Origin: Tamlana sp. 2_MG-2023
GTDB lineage: Bacteria > Bacteroidota > Bacteroidia > Flavobacteriales > Flavobacteriaceae
Reading direction: 5' to 3'
Length of the DNA stretch: 64,000 nucleotides
Assembly: GCF_030548465.1 (NCBI RefSeq)
Contig: NZ_JAUOSF010000001.1
Span: forward strand, 615,375 to 679,374
How positions within the stretch are numbered: the stretch's first letter is position 1; each line of letters begins with the position of its first letter. Made by a program: the position numbers and the translations under genes. The notes under the pieces were generated by a model. The model searched no databases. It was not told the origin of the DNA and worked only from the letters and a program-made list of their open reading frames with translations. This document shows positions 39,266 to 51,160 of this stretch, in pieces.

Positions 39266-41638
39266 TTATAAACAATTCGACTTTAAGTCTCCATTTAACC
39301 TGTTTTTTAGAATTATAAAGGAAATAGGGTAGAGAGGAGCGCTTATTATGGCTAACACCAATTCGACCTTATTTAAATTTAAGTCATCTTGCTTATAGAA
39401 TTGTATGGTGTTTATAATCGATTTAATAAAGTAAAAAATGAATAGTATAAATGAAATAATACTTAGTTGTATAGCTGAGTTAGCCAAATCTTGCTGTTTA
39501 TTATTTTTCAGAATAAAGTATAGTATAACTAATACGATACCTATTCCGTATAAAATTATGGCAAATTTCGCATGGGTTGTATAGGATTTGAAAATATTTT
39601 TAAGTTTAATGCAGATAGCGGCATCTTGTTTTTTAACTTCAATTAAAGGATTGTGAATTTCGTCTTCAGCTAAATCTGTTTTCAGCATCCTATTTTGAAC
39701 GATGTACACCACGAAAAATAGGGGTAAGCCAACTAAAACGTATAAAATTGAATTTGAAATATTTTGTTTTTTAACATGCTTTTTAAAGTTAGAAAAACTA
39801 ATAAAAGAACGTGTAAAGGCTATAAAATATACAACACCAACGATAACCCCAACTGTAAACAATATTTTTCCTGAAGCTTCATATTTGTTGTTTTCTAGTA
39901 TTTTTCCAATAAGAATTAGTGGTGCACAAACAATATAAAGGATAAGTGCTAATTTGGAATCTTCGTCGCAGGTGTTTTTTAGTCGTATCGTTTCATCAAA
40001 GCGTTCGTCTGAATATTCACCAGAAAATTTAAGGTGTTGTTTTGTAACACCTCTGGAGTCTAAAATAGCTAAAGCACTATTTTTGTATTTTATATCGTAG
40101 TTGTAATGTTTATAATTTTTAATTATATCGATTAATTTCACTTTATCATATGATAATAAAGTGGCGTATTCTTCGGTTTCAATGTCGAACGTGGAAAGGT
40201 CTTTTTCCAGAGGTTTGATCTTAAGTCCGAATAATTTTTTAAGCGGCTCTAAGATTCCTTGACTTTCAAAAAGCCCCCTGTCTTCGGTAGCTCTTTTTGT
40301 TAGAAAGATCCCTAAAGGCAGCATAACGAGGGTAGAGAACCAACTACCTAGAATGGGATTAAAACCTCCACTTTTAGCACTATTGGTTGAAAATATTCCT
40401 ATAAAGTGGTAGGTTAGAAATAATAAAATAGCAATAACCATTGGCAAACCAATACCTCCTTTACGGATTAATGCACCGAGTGGGGCTCCAACAAAAAATA
40501 GTATAACACAAGCAAAACCTAAAGCGAATTTTTCATGCAAAGAAATAACATGTTTATTAAACCATGTTTCGGAGGCTTTAAGTGTTTTTTCTTTGGTGGT
40601 TAGTATTTTTTGGGAGCTAGTTAAGGCATTAGATGTAATTTCTACCAGTTTTATTTTATCCTTAGTATCATATAAATCAAGAATTTCACCTTTATAAATC
40701 GAATCTTTAGTAGCGGTTTTAGGGAGTTCATTATACCTCATAAAACCAGTGCGTTGGTATAGGTTTTTTGAAAAAGCCTGATAATCGGTTTCACTCTTTT
40801 TTACTAATGAATCTATTGCTTTATTCAAACCAGGAACATCGAGCATGCTGTATTTATCTGTTTGCGATTTTTCATCGAAATCAACATTGTTGAGTTCCGA
40901 TAAATCGATATTCAATAGTTTTTTATCAAAATTACTTTTAACAAAGGGTTTTTTTAATCGCGCTTTATGAGTTTTTGGCTTAACATCATTATAATAATGG
41001 CCATCCGTAAGTATAAGCGTAAGTACATTAGAATCTTCTTTACTTGTAAGTTCTCCTAGTTTGGCTTTTATGACTGTCGCGTTTGTTTTGCCATCAGCTC
41101 CTTTTATGTGAATGGTAACGTTATCTAAAAATTGATCACGCTCACCGTGTTTTTTGTCAAACTTAATAGTGTAATCTCCCATTTCATTAAATTGACCTTC
41201 TGCCAATAACATAGCAGGTTTTAATTTGGCAATATTTCGTCTTAAGTTATATGAATTATATTCAGCCCAAGGAATAACGTTGTTGGAAAAGAAAAAAGTC
41301 ACAATACCTAATGCTACTATGAAAATGCTTAAGCCAGACATCGCGCGTTGCAATGAAATACCTGTAGATTTCATGGCTGCGAATTCATAATTTTCTGCGA
41401 AACTACCAAAAACCATGATGGAAGCTAATAGGATGGTAAGAGGAACTACCAGTGGAATAAGTTTAGGCATAAAGTAAAACAGGAATTTTACAATAACCAT
41501 AATATCTAAATCCTTACCTGCTAGTTCTTTAATGTATAGCCAGATGGTTTGTAAAACAAAAATCATCATGAGTATTAGAAATACACTGATGAAAGTTTTG
41601 AGATAAGATGTTAGTATGTAGCGATCAAGTATTTTCAC
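39266..41638 (-). CDS. LptF/LptG family permease with long C-terminal membrane extension
   Basis: LptF/LptG permeases form the inner-membrane part of the LptB2FG exporter that extracts lipopolysaccharide. Residues 1-450 are family-typical: MKILDRYILTSYLKTF, membrane helices near 10-115, a periplasmic beta-jellyroll domain (about 130-330), and helices near 345-450 including FFVGAPLGALIRKGGIG. The protein then continues to residue 790 with at least six more predicted membrane helices, far beyond the ~360-residue E. coli proteins. It is encoded 9 nt downstream of lolA in an ftsK-lolA-lptF/G run, placing LPS and lipoprotein traffic together. Confidence 0.88.
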   Translation of the reverse strand: MKILDRYILTSYLKTFISVFLILMMIFVLQTIWLYIKELAGKDLDIMVIVKFLFYFMPKLIPLVVPLTILLASIMVFGSFAENYEFAAMKSTGISLQRAMSGLSIFIVALGIVTFFFSNNVIPWAEYNSYNLRRNIAKLKPAMLLAEGQFNEMGDYTIKFDKKHGERDQFLDNVTIHIKGADGKTNATVIKAKLGELTSKEDSNVLTLILTDGHYYNDVKPKTHKARLKKPFVKSNFDKKLLNIDLSELNNVDFDEKSQTDKYSMLDVPGLNKAIDSLVKKSETDYQAFSKNLYQRTGFMRYNELPKTATKDSIYKGEILDLYDTKDKIKLVEITSNALTSSQKILTTKEKTLKASETWFNKHVISLHEKFALGFACVILFFVGAPLGALIRKGGIGLPMVIAILLFLTYHFIGIFSTNSAKSGGFNPILGSWFSTLVMLPLGIFLTKRATEDRGLFESQGILEPLKKLFGLKIKPLEKDLSTFDIETEEYATLLSYDKVKLIDIIKNYKHYNYDIKYKNSALAILDSRGVTKQHLKFSGEYSDERFDETIRLKNTCDEDSKLALILYIVCAPLILIGKILENNKYEASGKILFTVGVIVGVVYFIAFTRSFISFSNFKKHVKKQNISNSILYVLVGLPLFFVVYIVQNRMLKTDLAEDEIHNPLIEVKKQDAAICIKLKNIFKSYTTHAKFAIILYGIGIVLVILYFILKNNKQQDLANSAIQLSIISFILFIFYFIKSIINTIQFYKQDDLNLNKVELVLAIISAPLYPISFIILKNRLNGDLKSNCL

Positions 41639-41647
41639 GAGCTAAGC

Positions 41648-42283
41648 TTAGTCAAGATTATTGATGTAATAATCTTCATATTTTGTAGCATCAAAGGTAA
41701 ATACGTTTTTTGATAATTGCTCATTCGTTTGGAATGAATTTACCGTTAGTGTAGTTTTAGTACCGTTGCCTCCAATTTGAATTAAATTATAAATGTGTTT
41801 CGTTTGATCGTCGATACCTAGGAGAATATTTTTGATTTCAGAATTAGAATCTATTGGTGTTAACTTTACATATTGAATTTTTCTACCTTTAATATCTTGT
41901 TTGATATCCAATGTATATGTATAGCCATCCTCATAGAATGAAAGCATTTTACTTGGTGTAATGACGTCAGTGTCATTTTCTACATGTGAAGAAATAGTGA
42001 CTTCCTCATCTTCGGTACTTATACTATAAAGTTTAGTACCATCGAATAGTTGAGTGACCCCAAGAATGTTTAAACGGTATTTTTCACCTTGTAAAACCAC
42101 ATCGCCCTTGGTTTCTTGTTTGATGTTTTCTGATGGGTTTTCTAAAGTGTATTTAAAGTCTAGAGAAATATTATCGTAATTTTTTATTTTTTTAGACACG
42201 TGGTTTAGTAAATCTTCTGCATCATTTTGTCCAATAGCATTGAAGGAAAGTGCAATTAAAAATATGGTAATGAAGTTTTTCAT
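41648..42283 (-). CDS. lolA: Outer-membrane lipoprotein carrier protein LolA-like
   Basis: This 211-residue periplasmic protein has a signal peptide (MKNFITIFLIALSFNAIGQ) and the LolA-like open beta-barrel pattern (DFKYTLENPSENIKQETKGDVVLQGEKYRLNI region, about 40-75). LolA shuttles lipoproteins from the inner membrane to the outer membrane. It lies between ftsK (12 nt upstream) and the lptF/G gene (9 nt downstream), an arrangement common in Bacteroidota. Confidence 0.87.
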   Translation of the reverse strand: MKNFITIFLIALSFNAIGQNDAEDLLNHVSKKIKNYDNISLDFKYTLENPSENIKQETKGDVVLQGEKYRLNILGVTQLFDGTKLYSISTEDEEVTISSHVENDTDVITPSKMLSFYEDGYTYTLDIKQDIKGRKIQYVKLTPIDSNSEIKNILLGIDDQTKHIYNLIQIGGNGTKTTLTVNSFQTNEQLSKNVFTFDATKYEDYYINNLD

Positions 42284-42295
42284 GGTTTTAAAAAA

Positions 42296-44725
42296 TTATA
42301 TTTCGTTTTCTAAGTGTTGATCTAAAGCAATTAAATCGGTTATTAAAACTTGTCTGGCTTTACTGCCTTCAAAAGGGCCCACAATGCCAGCCGCTTCAAG
42401 TTGATCGATAATTCTTCCTGCTCTATTGTATCCTAATTTTAATTTTCGTTGTAAAAGTGAAGCCGAACCTTGTTGCGCGGTAACAATAACAATAGCGGCA
42501 TCTTTAAAGAGTTTATCTCTGTCGGAGATGTCTATATCAAGACTTGTGCCACTTTCTTCACCTACATATTCAGGTAATAAGTAGGCATCTGGATAGGCTT
42601 TTTGAGAGCCAATAAATTCTGTTATTTTTTCAACTTCGGGAGTGTCAACGAAAGCACATTGTACACGAATTAAATCATTTCCTTGCGTGTAAAGCATATC
42701 ACCACGACCAATAAGTTGATCGGCTCCAGAACCATCCAAAATGGTTCGAGAATCAATTTTTGAGGTTACCCTAAAAGCTATACGCGCTGGGAAGTTTGCT
42801 TTAATAATCCCTGTAATTACGTTTACAGAAGGACGTTGCGTTGCGATAATTAGGTGAATACCAATAGCACGGGCTAACTGCGCTAAACGGGCTATAGGTG
42901 TTTCTACTTCTTTACCGGCTGTCATAATTAAATCGGCAAACTCATCAACAACCAAAACGATGTAAGGTAAAAATTGATGGCCATCGTTAGGATTCAATTT
43001 TCTTGCTTTAAACTTCACGTTGTATTCTGCTATATTTCTACATAATGCGTTTTTAAGCAGTTCATAACGGTTGTCCATTTCAATACACAATGAATTTAAT
43101 GTATTGATTACTTTGGTGTTATCGGTAATAATAGCTTCTTCACTATCTGGAAGTTTCGCTAAATAATGACGTTCAATTTTATTAAATAGAGTGAGCTCTA
43201 CCTTTTTTGGGTCAACGAGAACAAACTTAACTTCTGCAGGGTGTTTTTTGTAAAGTAAAGAAGTTAAAACTGCATTTAGTCCAACCGATTTACCTTGTCC
43301 TGTTGCTCCAGCCATAAGGAGGTGAGGCATTTTTGCTAGATCGACTACAAAGGTTTCATTACTAATGGTTTTACCTAAAGCAATAGGTAATTGCATTTCT
43401 GAACTTTGGAATTTTTTAGATGCTATAACCGAACGCATAGAAACGATAGTAGAATCCTTGTTAGGAACTTCAATACCAATGGTTCCTTTACCAGGAATAG
43501 GTGCTATAATACGTATACCAAGTGCAGAAAGTGATAATGCAATATCATCCTCTAAGTTTTTAATTTTTGAAATACGGACACCTGCTTCTGGAACGATTTC
43601 ATATAAAGTAACTGTAGGTCCAATAGTTGCCTTAATGCTGGAGATACCAATTTTATAATTACTTAAGGTGTCTACAATTCTATTTTTATTCTCTTCTAAC
43701 TCCTCTTGATTTATTTTGATGCCTTCGGTATCATACTTTTTTAATAATTCTAATGGAGGATATTGGAATTTTCCAAGTTCTAAGGTTGGGTCGAATTGAC
43801 CAAAATCTTCAACTAATTTGTTTGCTAAGTTGTCAGATTCGGAAAGCTCTTCCTTAACCTCTTCAACCTTGATTTCTAGGTCTGAATCATCTTCCTTCTC
43901 GTTGGGTTTAGATTCTGGTTCAAGCTCTATTTCAGATTCTAGTTCCGGTTCTGAAACCTTAACTTCAAAAGATGTTGTTTCTGTTTTTGGTTTTTCAGGT
44001 ACTTTTTTGTTTGGTTGCTTGTTGTCTAAAGAAATTTCATGTGCTTTTTTAATTTCTTCAGCTTCTTCAGTTAAATCATTATCTATAGGAACGATGGCGT
44101 CTTCATCATTCTTAAGCTCAGCTTTAAGGTCTTTTTTAGCAGATTTAAAGAAAGCCACAATACCTTCAAACGTGACTTTGAAACGTATAGCCAAATAGGT
44201 GATAAAGCCAAATACGAGTAGTAAAATTGTTCCGGTTTTGCCTATATAATCTTGCAGGTAACTATTAACCTCAAAACCAATTGTACCGCCTAATATGTCA
44301 TGTCTGTTTCCGAAGAAGCCAAATAAAACAGATAGCCAAATGATAATGAATACGCCCCAAAACCAATGTTTTCTTAATTTGGTTGTACTCAAATTCATAA
44401 GTACAAAAACACCGGATAGAAATACTAAACCGGAGAAAATAAAAGAAGCTAGACCAAAACCACGCTGAATAAGTAAATCACTTAACCAGGCTCCAAATTT
44501 ACTTAACCAGTTTTTTGTTGGCACCTCACGAGATGTGAATTCAGTTAAAGCACTTTGGTCAATTTTACCAGTAAATAAGTGAGATATAAAAGCAATACAA
44601 ATAAGTAAGCCGCTAATAACAAGAAAGCTACCTAAGACCAGTTTTTGCTGGCTAGACAACTTAAAACTCGGCATTTTAAATTTTTTTCTAGGTGCTTTTT
44701 TAGTTTTGGGTTTACTTTTAGCCAT
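42296..44725 (-). CDS. ftsK: DNA translocase FtsK/SpoIIIE
   Basis: FtsK pumps chromosome ends through the division septum. The 809-residue protein has four membrane helices in about residues 25-190, an acidic linker (about 195-310, rich in Glu, Pro and Ser), and the motor domain. Walker A is GATGQGKSVGLN (near 473), Walker B is VLVVDEFADLIM (near 592), and ATQRPSVNVITG is intact. The C-terminal gamma winged-helix domain (KLKLGYNRAGRIIDQLE) reads polar chromosome motifs. It leads the ftsK-lolA-lptF/G run. Confidence 0.95.
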   Translation of the reverse strand: MAKSKPKTKKAPRKKFKMPSFKLSSQQKLVLGSFLVISGLLICIAFISHLFTGKIDQSALTEFTSREVPTKNWLSKFGAWLSDLLIQRGFGLASFIFSGLVFLSGVFVLMNLSTTKLRKHWFWGVFIIIWLSVLFGFFGNRHDILGGTIGFEVNSYLQDYIGKTGTILLLVFGFITYLAIRFKVTFEGIVAFFKSAKKDLKAELKNDEDAIVPIDNDLTEEAEEIKKAHEISLDNKQPNKKVPEKPKTETTSFEVKVSEPELESEIELEPESKPNEKEDDSDLEIKVEEVKEELSESDNLANKLVEDFGQFDPTLELGKFQYPPLELLKKYDTEGIKINQEELEENKNRIVDTLSNYKIGISSIKATIGPTVTLYEIVPEAGVRISKIKNLEDDIALSLSALGIRIIAPIPGKGTIGIEVPNKDSTIVSMRSVIASKKFQSSEMQLPIALGKTISNETFVVDLAKMPHLLMAGATGQGKSVGLNAVLTSLLYKKHPAEVKFVLVDPKKVELTLFNKIERHYLAKLPDSEEAIITDNTKVINTLNSLCIEMDNRYELLKNALCRNIAEYNVKFKARKLNPNDGHQFLPYIVLVVDEFADLIMTAGKEVETPIARLAQLARAIGIHLIIATQRPSVNVITGIIKANFPARIAFRVTSKIDSRTILDGSGADQLIGRGDMLYTQGNDLIRVQCAFVDTPEVEKITEFIGSQKAYPDAYLLPEYVGEESGTSLDIDISDRDKLFKDAAIVIVTAQQGSASLLQRKLKLGYNRAGRIIDQLEAAGIVGPFEGSKARQVLITDLIALDQHLENEI

Positions 44726-44836
44726 TAATGAGTTGTTGATTCAAATTGAAATACTAAAATAGATACTGCATTAAAATGTTTTCATAAAGCAGCAAAAATA
44801 CAAATTACTAACGTTTATCCTAAAGGTAAAAGTATT

Positions 44837-45205
44837 TTAAAAAATCTTTGGAAGATAGATAATAAAACCAACAATACAAGAAAAAACAGAGGCTATAAAA
44901 ACAGCCCCTGCCGCAATATCTTTGATTAAACCAATTCTAGTATGGTGTTCTGGATGTATGAAATTTGCTATTTCTTCTATGGTTGTATTCATGCCTTCCA
45001 TACCCATTACTAAACCAATGGCCAAAGTTTGTGCCATCCATTCGTATGTTGAAATATCAAAAATAAATCCAGCAACAGTTACGATTATAGCGATGGCGAA
45101 TTGAATTTGAATACTCGATTCCGTTTTTATTAATAAAAACGCGCCTTTGAAGGCGTAGCCAACACTTTTTAATCGGTTTACTAAAAGTGATTCTTTTTTT
45201 TGCAT
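44837..45205 (-). CDS. dgkA: Diacylglycerol kinase (DgkA) family, prokaryotic integral membrane type
   Basis: This 122-residue membrane protein has three predicted helices and the family motif EGMNTTIEEIANFI near residue 69, followed by KDIAAGAVFIASV. Such enzymes phosphorylate diacylglycerol or undecaprenol with ATP. Which lipid is used here cannot be decided from sequence. It begins 1 nt after the tpx stop, so it is co-transcribed with the thiol peroxidase. Confidence 0.88.
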   Translation of the reverse strand: MQKKESLLVNRLKSVGYAFKGAFLLIKTESSIQIQFAIAIIVTVAGFIFDISTYEWMAQTLAIGLVMGMEGMNTTIEEIANFIHPEHHTRIGLIKDIAAGAVFIASVFSCIVGFIIYLPKIF

Positions 45206-45206
45206 G

Positions 45207-45704
45207 TTAAAGCGCTTCTAGAGCTGCTTTGTAGTTTGGTTCGTTAACGGTTTCGCTAACTTGTTCGGTATGTTTCACGACACCATTTTCATCTAAAACA
45301 ACAATACAACGTGAGTGTAAAGTTTCTAAAGGACCGTCTACGAAATTTAAACCGTATGATTTTCCGAAACTACCATCTTTGTAATCAGATAAACTAACAA
45401 CATTTTCTAATCCTTCGGCAGCACAAAAACGCCCTTGTGCAAATGGTAAGTCATGAGAAATACAAAGTACTTTAGTATTTTCAAGATTACTCGCTTCTTC
45501 GTTAAAGGTGCGTACAGATTGTGCACAAGTTCCTGTATCAACACTTGGGAATATATTTAAAACAACTTTACTTCCAGCAAAATCGCTTAATTTTTTAGCT
45601 GATAAGTCTGTTCCTGTTAAAGTGAAATCAGGCGCCTTTTCTCCAACTTTTGGTAAGTCCCCTGAAGTGTGTATTTGGTTTCCTTTTAATGTAACTGTGG
45701 CCAT
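45207..45704 (-). CDS. tpx: Thiol peroxidase (Tpx)
   Basis: This is a 165-residue atypical 2-Cys peroxiredoxin that reduces hydroperoxides using thioredoxin. The peroxidatic cysteine is Cys60 in SVDTGTCAQSVRTFN and the resolving cysteine is Cys94 in GRFCAAEG, the Tpx arrangement. It faces katG across a 234-bp divergent intergenic region, so two peroxide-detoxifying genes may share control. The dgkA gene follows directly. Confidence 0.94.
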   Translation of the reverse strand: MATVTLKGNQIHTSGDLPKVGEKAPDFTLTGTDLSAKKLSDFAGSKVVLNIFPSVDTGTCAQSVRTFNEEASNLENTKVLCISHDLPFAQGRFCAAEGLENVVSLSDYKDGSFGKSYGLNFVDGPLETLHSRCIVVLDENGVVKHTEQVSETVNEPNYKAALEAL

Positions 45705-45896
45705 TATTTTGATTTTTAAATTATCTGATAAAAATAGTAATTATTAACTGTTAAGACGAAATTGAATAGGTATTAATTTTAATGTTAAAAACATAGTATA
45801 CAATCTGTCTATTGTATTTGTTTTTAGTATTGGTTTTTTCTATTTTATCATAAATTATTAACATTTACTTGAGATGTTTTTGAGGCTCATATTTAG

Positions 45897-48140
<2,244 letters not shown>

Positions 48141-48163
48141 GATATAAAAAAATGATATAAACT

Positions 48164-48200
48164 AATTGGGATAAGCGTTAAATTGCTTGTCCCAATTTTA
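48164..48200 (+). terminator. Terminator or attenuator between katG and the ankyrin gene
   Basis: A 13-bp stem AATTGGGATAAGC / GCTTGTCCCAATT (one G-T pair) with an 8-nt loop, followed by TTTATTT. Some read-through to the ankyrin gene is likely, since no separate promoter is clear. Confidence 0.7.
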
Positions 48201-48218
48201 TTTAATTAAAGACGTAAT

Positions 48219-48692
48219 ATGGATAATAAAGATACTTTTTTTAGTAAAATTCAGTCAGGTGACCACGTTGGAGTGAAGGCCTTGTTAAAAACACAACCTG
48301 AATTGGTGAATATTACTGACTCCCGGGGATTTACACCACTCATTTTGGCTTCATATTTCGATAAGAATGAAATCGCTAAAACTTTAATAGACTACAAAGC
48401 TTTAATTGAAGCTAGAGATGCCATGGGGAATACTGCATTAATTGGTGTAGCCTTTAAAGGGAACCAAGCTATAGCAAAGTACTTATTGAAAAAAGGTGCA
48501 GACATTAATGCGAAAAATGACCAAGGCGTAACGCCTTTAATTTTTGCTTCAATGTATGATAAGCAGGATATGGTGAAGTTTCTATTAGCTCAAGGCGCTG
48601 ATAAAAGCCTAACAGACTTAGAGGGGAAAACTGCGATTGAACACGCGGAATTAAAAGGATTTAATGATTTAGTGTCCTTATTGAAGTCCTAA
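48219..48692 (+). CDS. Ankyrin-repeat protein, likely catalase accessory
   Basis: This 157-residue protein is built of about four ankyrin repeats. They are visible as TDSRGFTPLILASYFDKNEIAKTL, ARDAMGNTALIGVAFKGNQAIAKYL and AKNDQGVTPLIFASMYDKQDMVKFL, with a final degenerate unit. No signal peptide is present. In other bacteria an ankyrin protein encoded next to a catalase gene (AnkB of Pseudomonas) is needed for full catalase activity, and a similar role here is inferred from position only. Confidence 0.82.
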   Translation: MDNKDTFFSKIQSGDHVGVKALLKTQPELVNITDSRGFTPLILASYFDKNEIAKTLIDYKALIEARDAMGNTALIGVAFKGNQAIAKYLLKKGADINAKNDQGVTPLIFASMYDKQDMVKFLLAQGADKSLTDLEGKTAIEHAELKGFNDLVSLLKS

Positions 48693-48736
48693 TTTAATAA
48701 AATGGTTTTTTAATTGTTTGTGTCCTCTTGTTATAA

Positions 48737-49756
48737 TTAATCATCTAAAACTTTAATCATTTTAAACGATTTCATCAGATGAAATAAGCCTGGTAGAATA
48801 ACCGCACCACCAATAATTAAAGAAATAGCTAGCACATTAATAACTTTTTCAGGAGAAGCGGTTTCTAGAAGATTGATTTTGGTATTGTAGGCGATAATTA
48901 AAACAGGGAAATGGGTAACAAATGCAGCGGCTAGAATCAAAGTTACTTGTATGCCAGCTAATGCTCTTGTGGCCACTTTTTTAGCTTTTTTGATGCTTTG
49001 TACTAGCGGAAATATCAAAATAAATGATAAAAACACGAAGCCTAAGGTTATGGGTGTTTTTATAAAATCGGTTACAAAAGTGATTTCGTGGTAAAAACCG
49101 TAGCAGATTACTATAAAACCAATGCCAACAACGGCTACCGTCGCTTTTTCAGCTTTTGTAACATAAACATGTCGGTCGTTAGCATGCGATTCTCCAATTA
49201 AAAGTATAGATGCTAAAAAGGCACATAAAGCGGCAAAAAACACACCTACAAGTATGGAAAATCCGTTAAACCAAGGTTGTATAAAAAGTTCAACAAAACT
49301 ATAATCTTGATAATTTTCGGTAATAATCAGTTGTCCGGAAAGCATAGAGCCTGCAGTCATACCTAAAAAAATAGGCGTGATTAAACTAGAAAAGCGAAAC
49401 ATCCAATCGTATAGTATTTGCGACTTATCTTTAAAGGCATCATAGTGTCTAAATACAAAGGCTACACCTCTGATGGTAATGCCTAATAAAACAAGGGTTA
49501 GCGGGATATGTAAATAAACAACCAAAACATTATAGAATTTAGGGAATCCTACCCAAAGAATCACAACTAAAATAATAATCCAAATGTGGTTCGCCTCCCA
49601 AACAGGTCCCATCACGCGGTATATCGTTTTTTTAGTGAGCTGCTGATTCTTTTTAGTAGAAAAGAGCTCTACAATACCAGCACCAAAATCCGCTCCAGCT
49701 AAAATAACATAAAGCAATAGAGAAACCATTAAAAAAAATAAGACAATATTTAGCAT
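48737..49756 (-). CDS. cydB: Cytochrome bd ubiquinol oxidase subunit II
   Basis: This 339-residue membrane protein has about eight to nine predicted helices and starts MLNIVLFFLMVSLLLYVILAGADFGAGIVELF, the CydB N-terminal helix with its conserved GxDFG. GPVWEANHIWIII and FVFRHYDAF follow. It forms the high-affinity terminal oxidase with CydA, used at low oxygen. It is encoded 1 nt after cydA. Confidence 0.95.
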   Translation of the reverse strand: MLNIVLFFLMVSLLLYVILAGADFGAGIVELFSTKKNQQLTKKTIYRVMGPVWEANHIWIIILVVILWVGFPKFYNVLVVYLHIPLTLVLLGITIRGVAFVFRHYDAFKDKSQILYDWMFRFSSLITPIFLGMTAGSMLSGQLIITENYQDYSFVELFIQPWFNGFSILVGVFFAALCAFLASILLIGESHANDRHVYVTKAEKATVAVVGIGFIVICYGFYHEITFVTDFIKTPITLGFVFLSFILIFPLVQSIKKAKKVATRALAGIQVTLILAAAFVTHFPVLIIAYNTKINLLETASPEKVINVLAISLIIGGAVILPGLFHLMKSFKMIKVLDD

Positions 49757-49757
49757 T

Positions 49758-51062
49758 TTATTTTAGGTTTGGATGGTTAAGCGATTTTATTTGACGCATC
49801 ATAAGCCAAGTCACGGCAATGCTTAATATGGAATATAAACCCATATACATATAAAAACTATAAATCATGCCAGGCATTGGAGTTACAGCGTCTTTAGTTC
49901 GCATGATATTATGAATAATCCAAGGTTGTCTACCAACTTCTGTAACAATCCAACCAGCTTCTAGGGCAATAAAACCCATAGGTGCTAAGAGAGTAAACAA
50001 CAACCAGAATTTACGATTTTGCCACCATGAAATTTTCCGTAGACTAATAAAAAAAAGTAAACCAACGAGTAGGAGTAGGGTGCCAATGCCAACCATAACT
50101 TGAAAAGCATAATGTACGATTGCTACATTTGGGTGCACATCTTCGGGGAAATCATTAAGACCTTTAACTTCAGCATCAAAATCGCCAAAGGCTAAAAAGG
50201 ACAAGGCTTTAGGGATTTCTATTTTATGAGTCACTTCACGTGTTTCAGTATTTACTATACCACCAATAAGCAGGGGGGCTCCTTTTTCTGTTTCATAATG
50301 CGCTTCCATGGCTGCGAGCTTAACGGGTTGCCTTTCAGCGATATCTTTAGCAGATAAATCACCACTTAAAGGTTGTAAAATGGCTGCAACTGCTCCAAAA
50401 GTAATGGCTATTTTGAACGCTTTTTTATGTAAATCAATATGGCGTCTTCTGTATATTTGATAGGCATGAACCCCTGCAACAGCAAAACCTGTAGCTGTAA
50501 AAGCAGCCAAAGTCATATGTAAAGCTTGTGTAAACCAAGCAGGATTGAGTAAGGCTTTTATTGGGTCTATGTTTACAAATTCTCCATTTATATAATCAAA
50601 CCCAGAAGGCGCATTCATCCAGCCATTAGCAGAAACCACAAGTATACCTGATGCAACACCTGAAACCCCAACGATTACACCGGTAAACCAATGAAATTTT
50701 TCAGGGATTTTATCCCATCCATACAAATAAAACCCTAAAGCTATGGCTTCAACAAAAAAGGCGGCACCTTCTAAGGAGAAAGGCATACCTATAATCGGCC
50801 CAGCATGCTTCATGAATTCAGGCCATAAGAGCCCGAGTTCAAAAGACAATGCCGTACCAGATACAGCACCTACCACAAAGAAAATAGCAACACCCTTTTG
50901 CCATGATTTAGTAAGTTTTAGGTAGACAGGGTCTTTAGTATTTAACCATTTTTTGTGTGCTACAATCATAAAAAACGGCATGACCATTCCAACACAAGCG
51001 AATACAATGTGAAAAATTAGGGTAAATGCCATTTGTAGTCTTGCGGCATCTAAATTATCCAT
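49758..51062 (-). CDS. cydA: Cytochrome bd ubiquinol oxidase subunit I
   Basis: The ~434-residue subunit carries the hemes and the quinol site. Seen are DAARLQMAFTLIFHIVFA (heme-ligand histidine), the WPEFMKHAGPIIG and GVSGVASGILVVSANGWMN segments, and GRQPWIIHNIMRT. The Q-loop region is short. The start is placed at ATG 51062 instead of the upstream TTG 51089 because the latter falls inside the promoter's TATATTTG box (minus strand, 51087-51094). cydB follows directly. No cydX was recognised. Confidence 0.94.
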   Translation of the reverse strand: MDNLDAARLQMAFTLIFHIVFACVGMVMPFFMIVAHKKWLNTKDPVYLKLTKSWQKGVAIFFVVGAVSGTALSFELGLLWPEFMKHAGPIIGMPFSLEGAAFFVEAIALGFYLYGWDKIPEKFHWFTGVIVGVSGVASGILVVSANGWMNAPSGFDYINGEFVNIDPIKALLNPAWFTQALHMTLAAFTATGFAVAGVHAYQIYRRRHIDLHKKAFKIAITFGAVAAILQPLSGDLSAKDIAERQPVKLAAMEAHYETEKGAPLLIGGIVNTETREVTHKIEIPKALSFLAFGDFDAEVKGLNDFPEDVHPNVAIVHYAFQVMVGIGTLLLLVGLLFFISLRKISWWQNRKFWLLFTLLAPMGFIALEAGWIVTEVGRQPWIIHNIMRTKDAVTPMPGMIYSFYMYMGLYSILSIAVTWLMMRQIKSLNHPNLK

Positions 51063-51086
51063 AAAAGCGGGTTTAGTTTGTAAAAA

Positions 51087-51094
51087 CAAATATA
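51087..51094 (-). promoter_or_regulatory. -7 element of cydAB
   Basis: TATATTTG on the minus strand, 24 nt before the chosen cydA ATG. It settles the start codon because it overlaps the alternative TTG. Confidence 0.6.
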
Positions 51095-51160
51095 CTTGAT
51101 ATCACTTTCTAAACCTTATTTATTTATCCCTTAATGACAGAAAAAAGCTTAAATTTTAGC

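Noticed and set aside
43818..44198. 126-codon serine-rich plus-strand frame
   Set aside because: It is the antisense of the acidic, low-complexity linker of FtsK.
51063..51089. CydA starting at TTG 51089
   Set aside because: The TTG lies inside the TATATTTG promoter element, and the conserved CydA N-terminus begins at the ATG at 51062.
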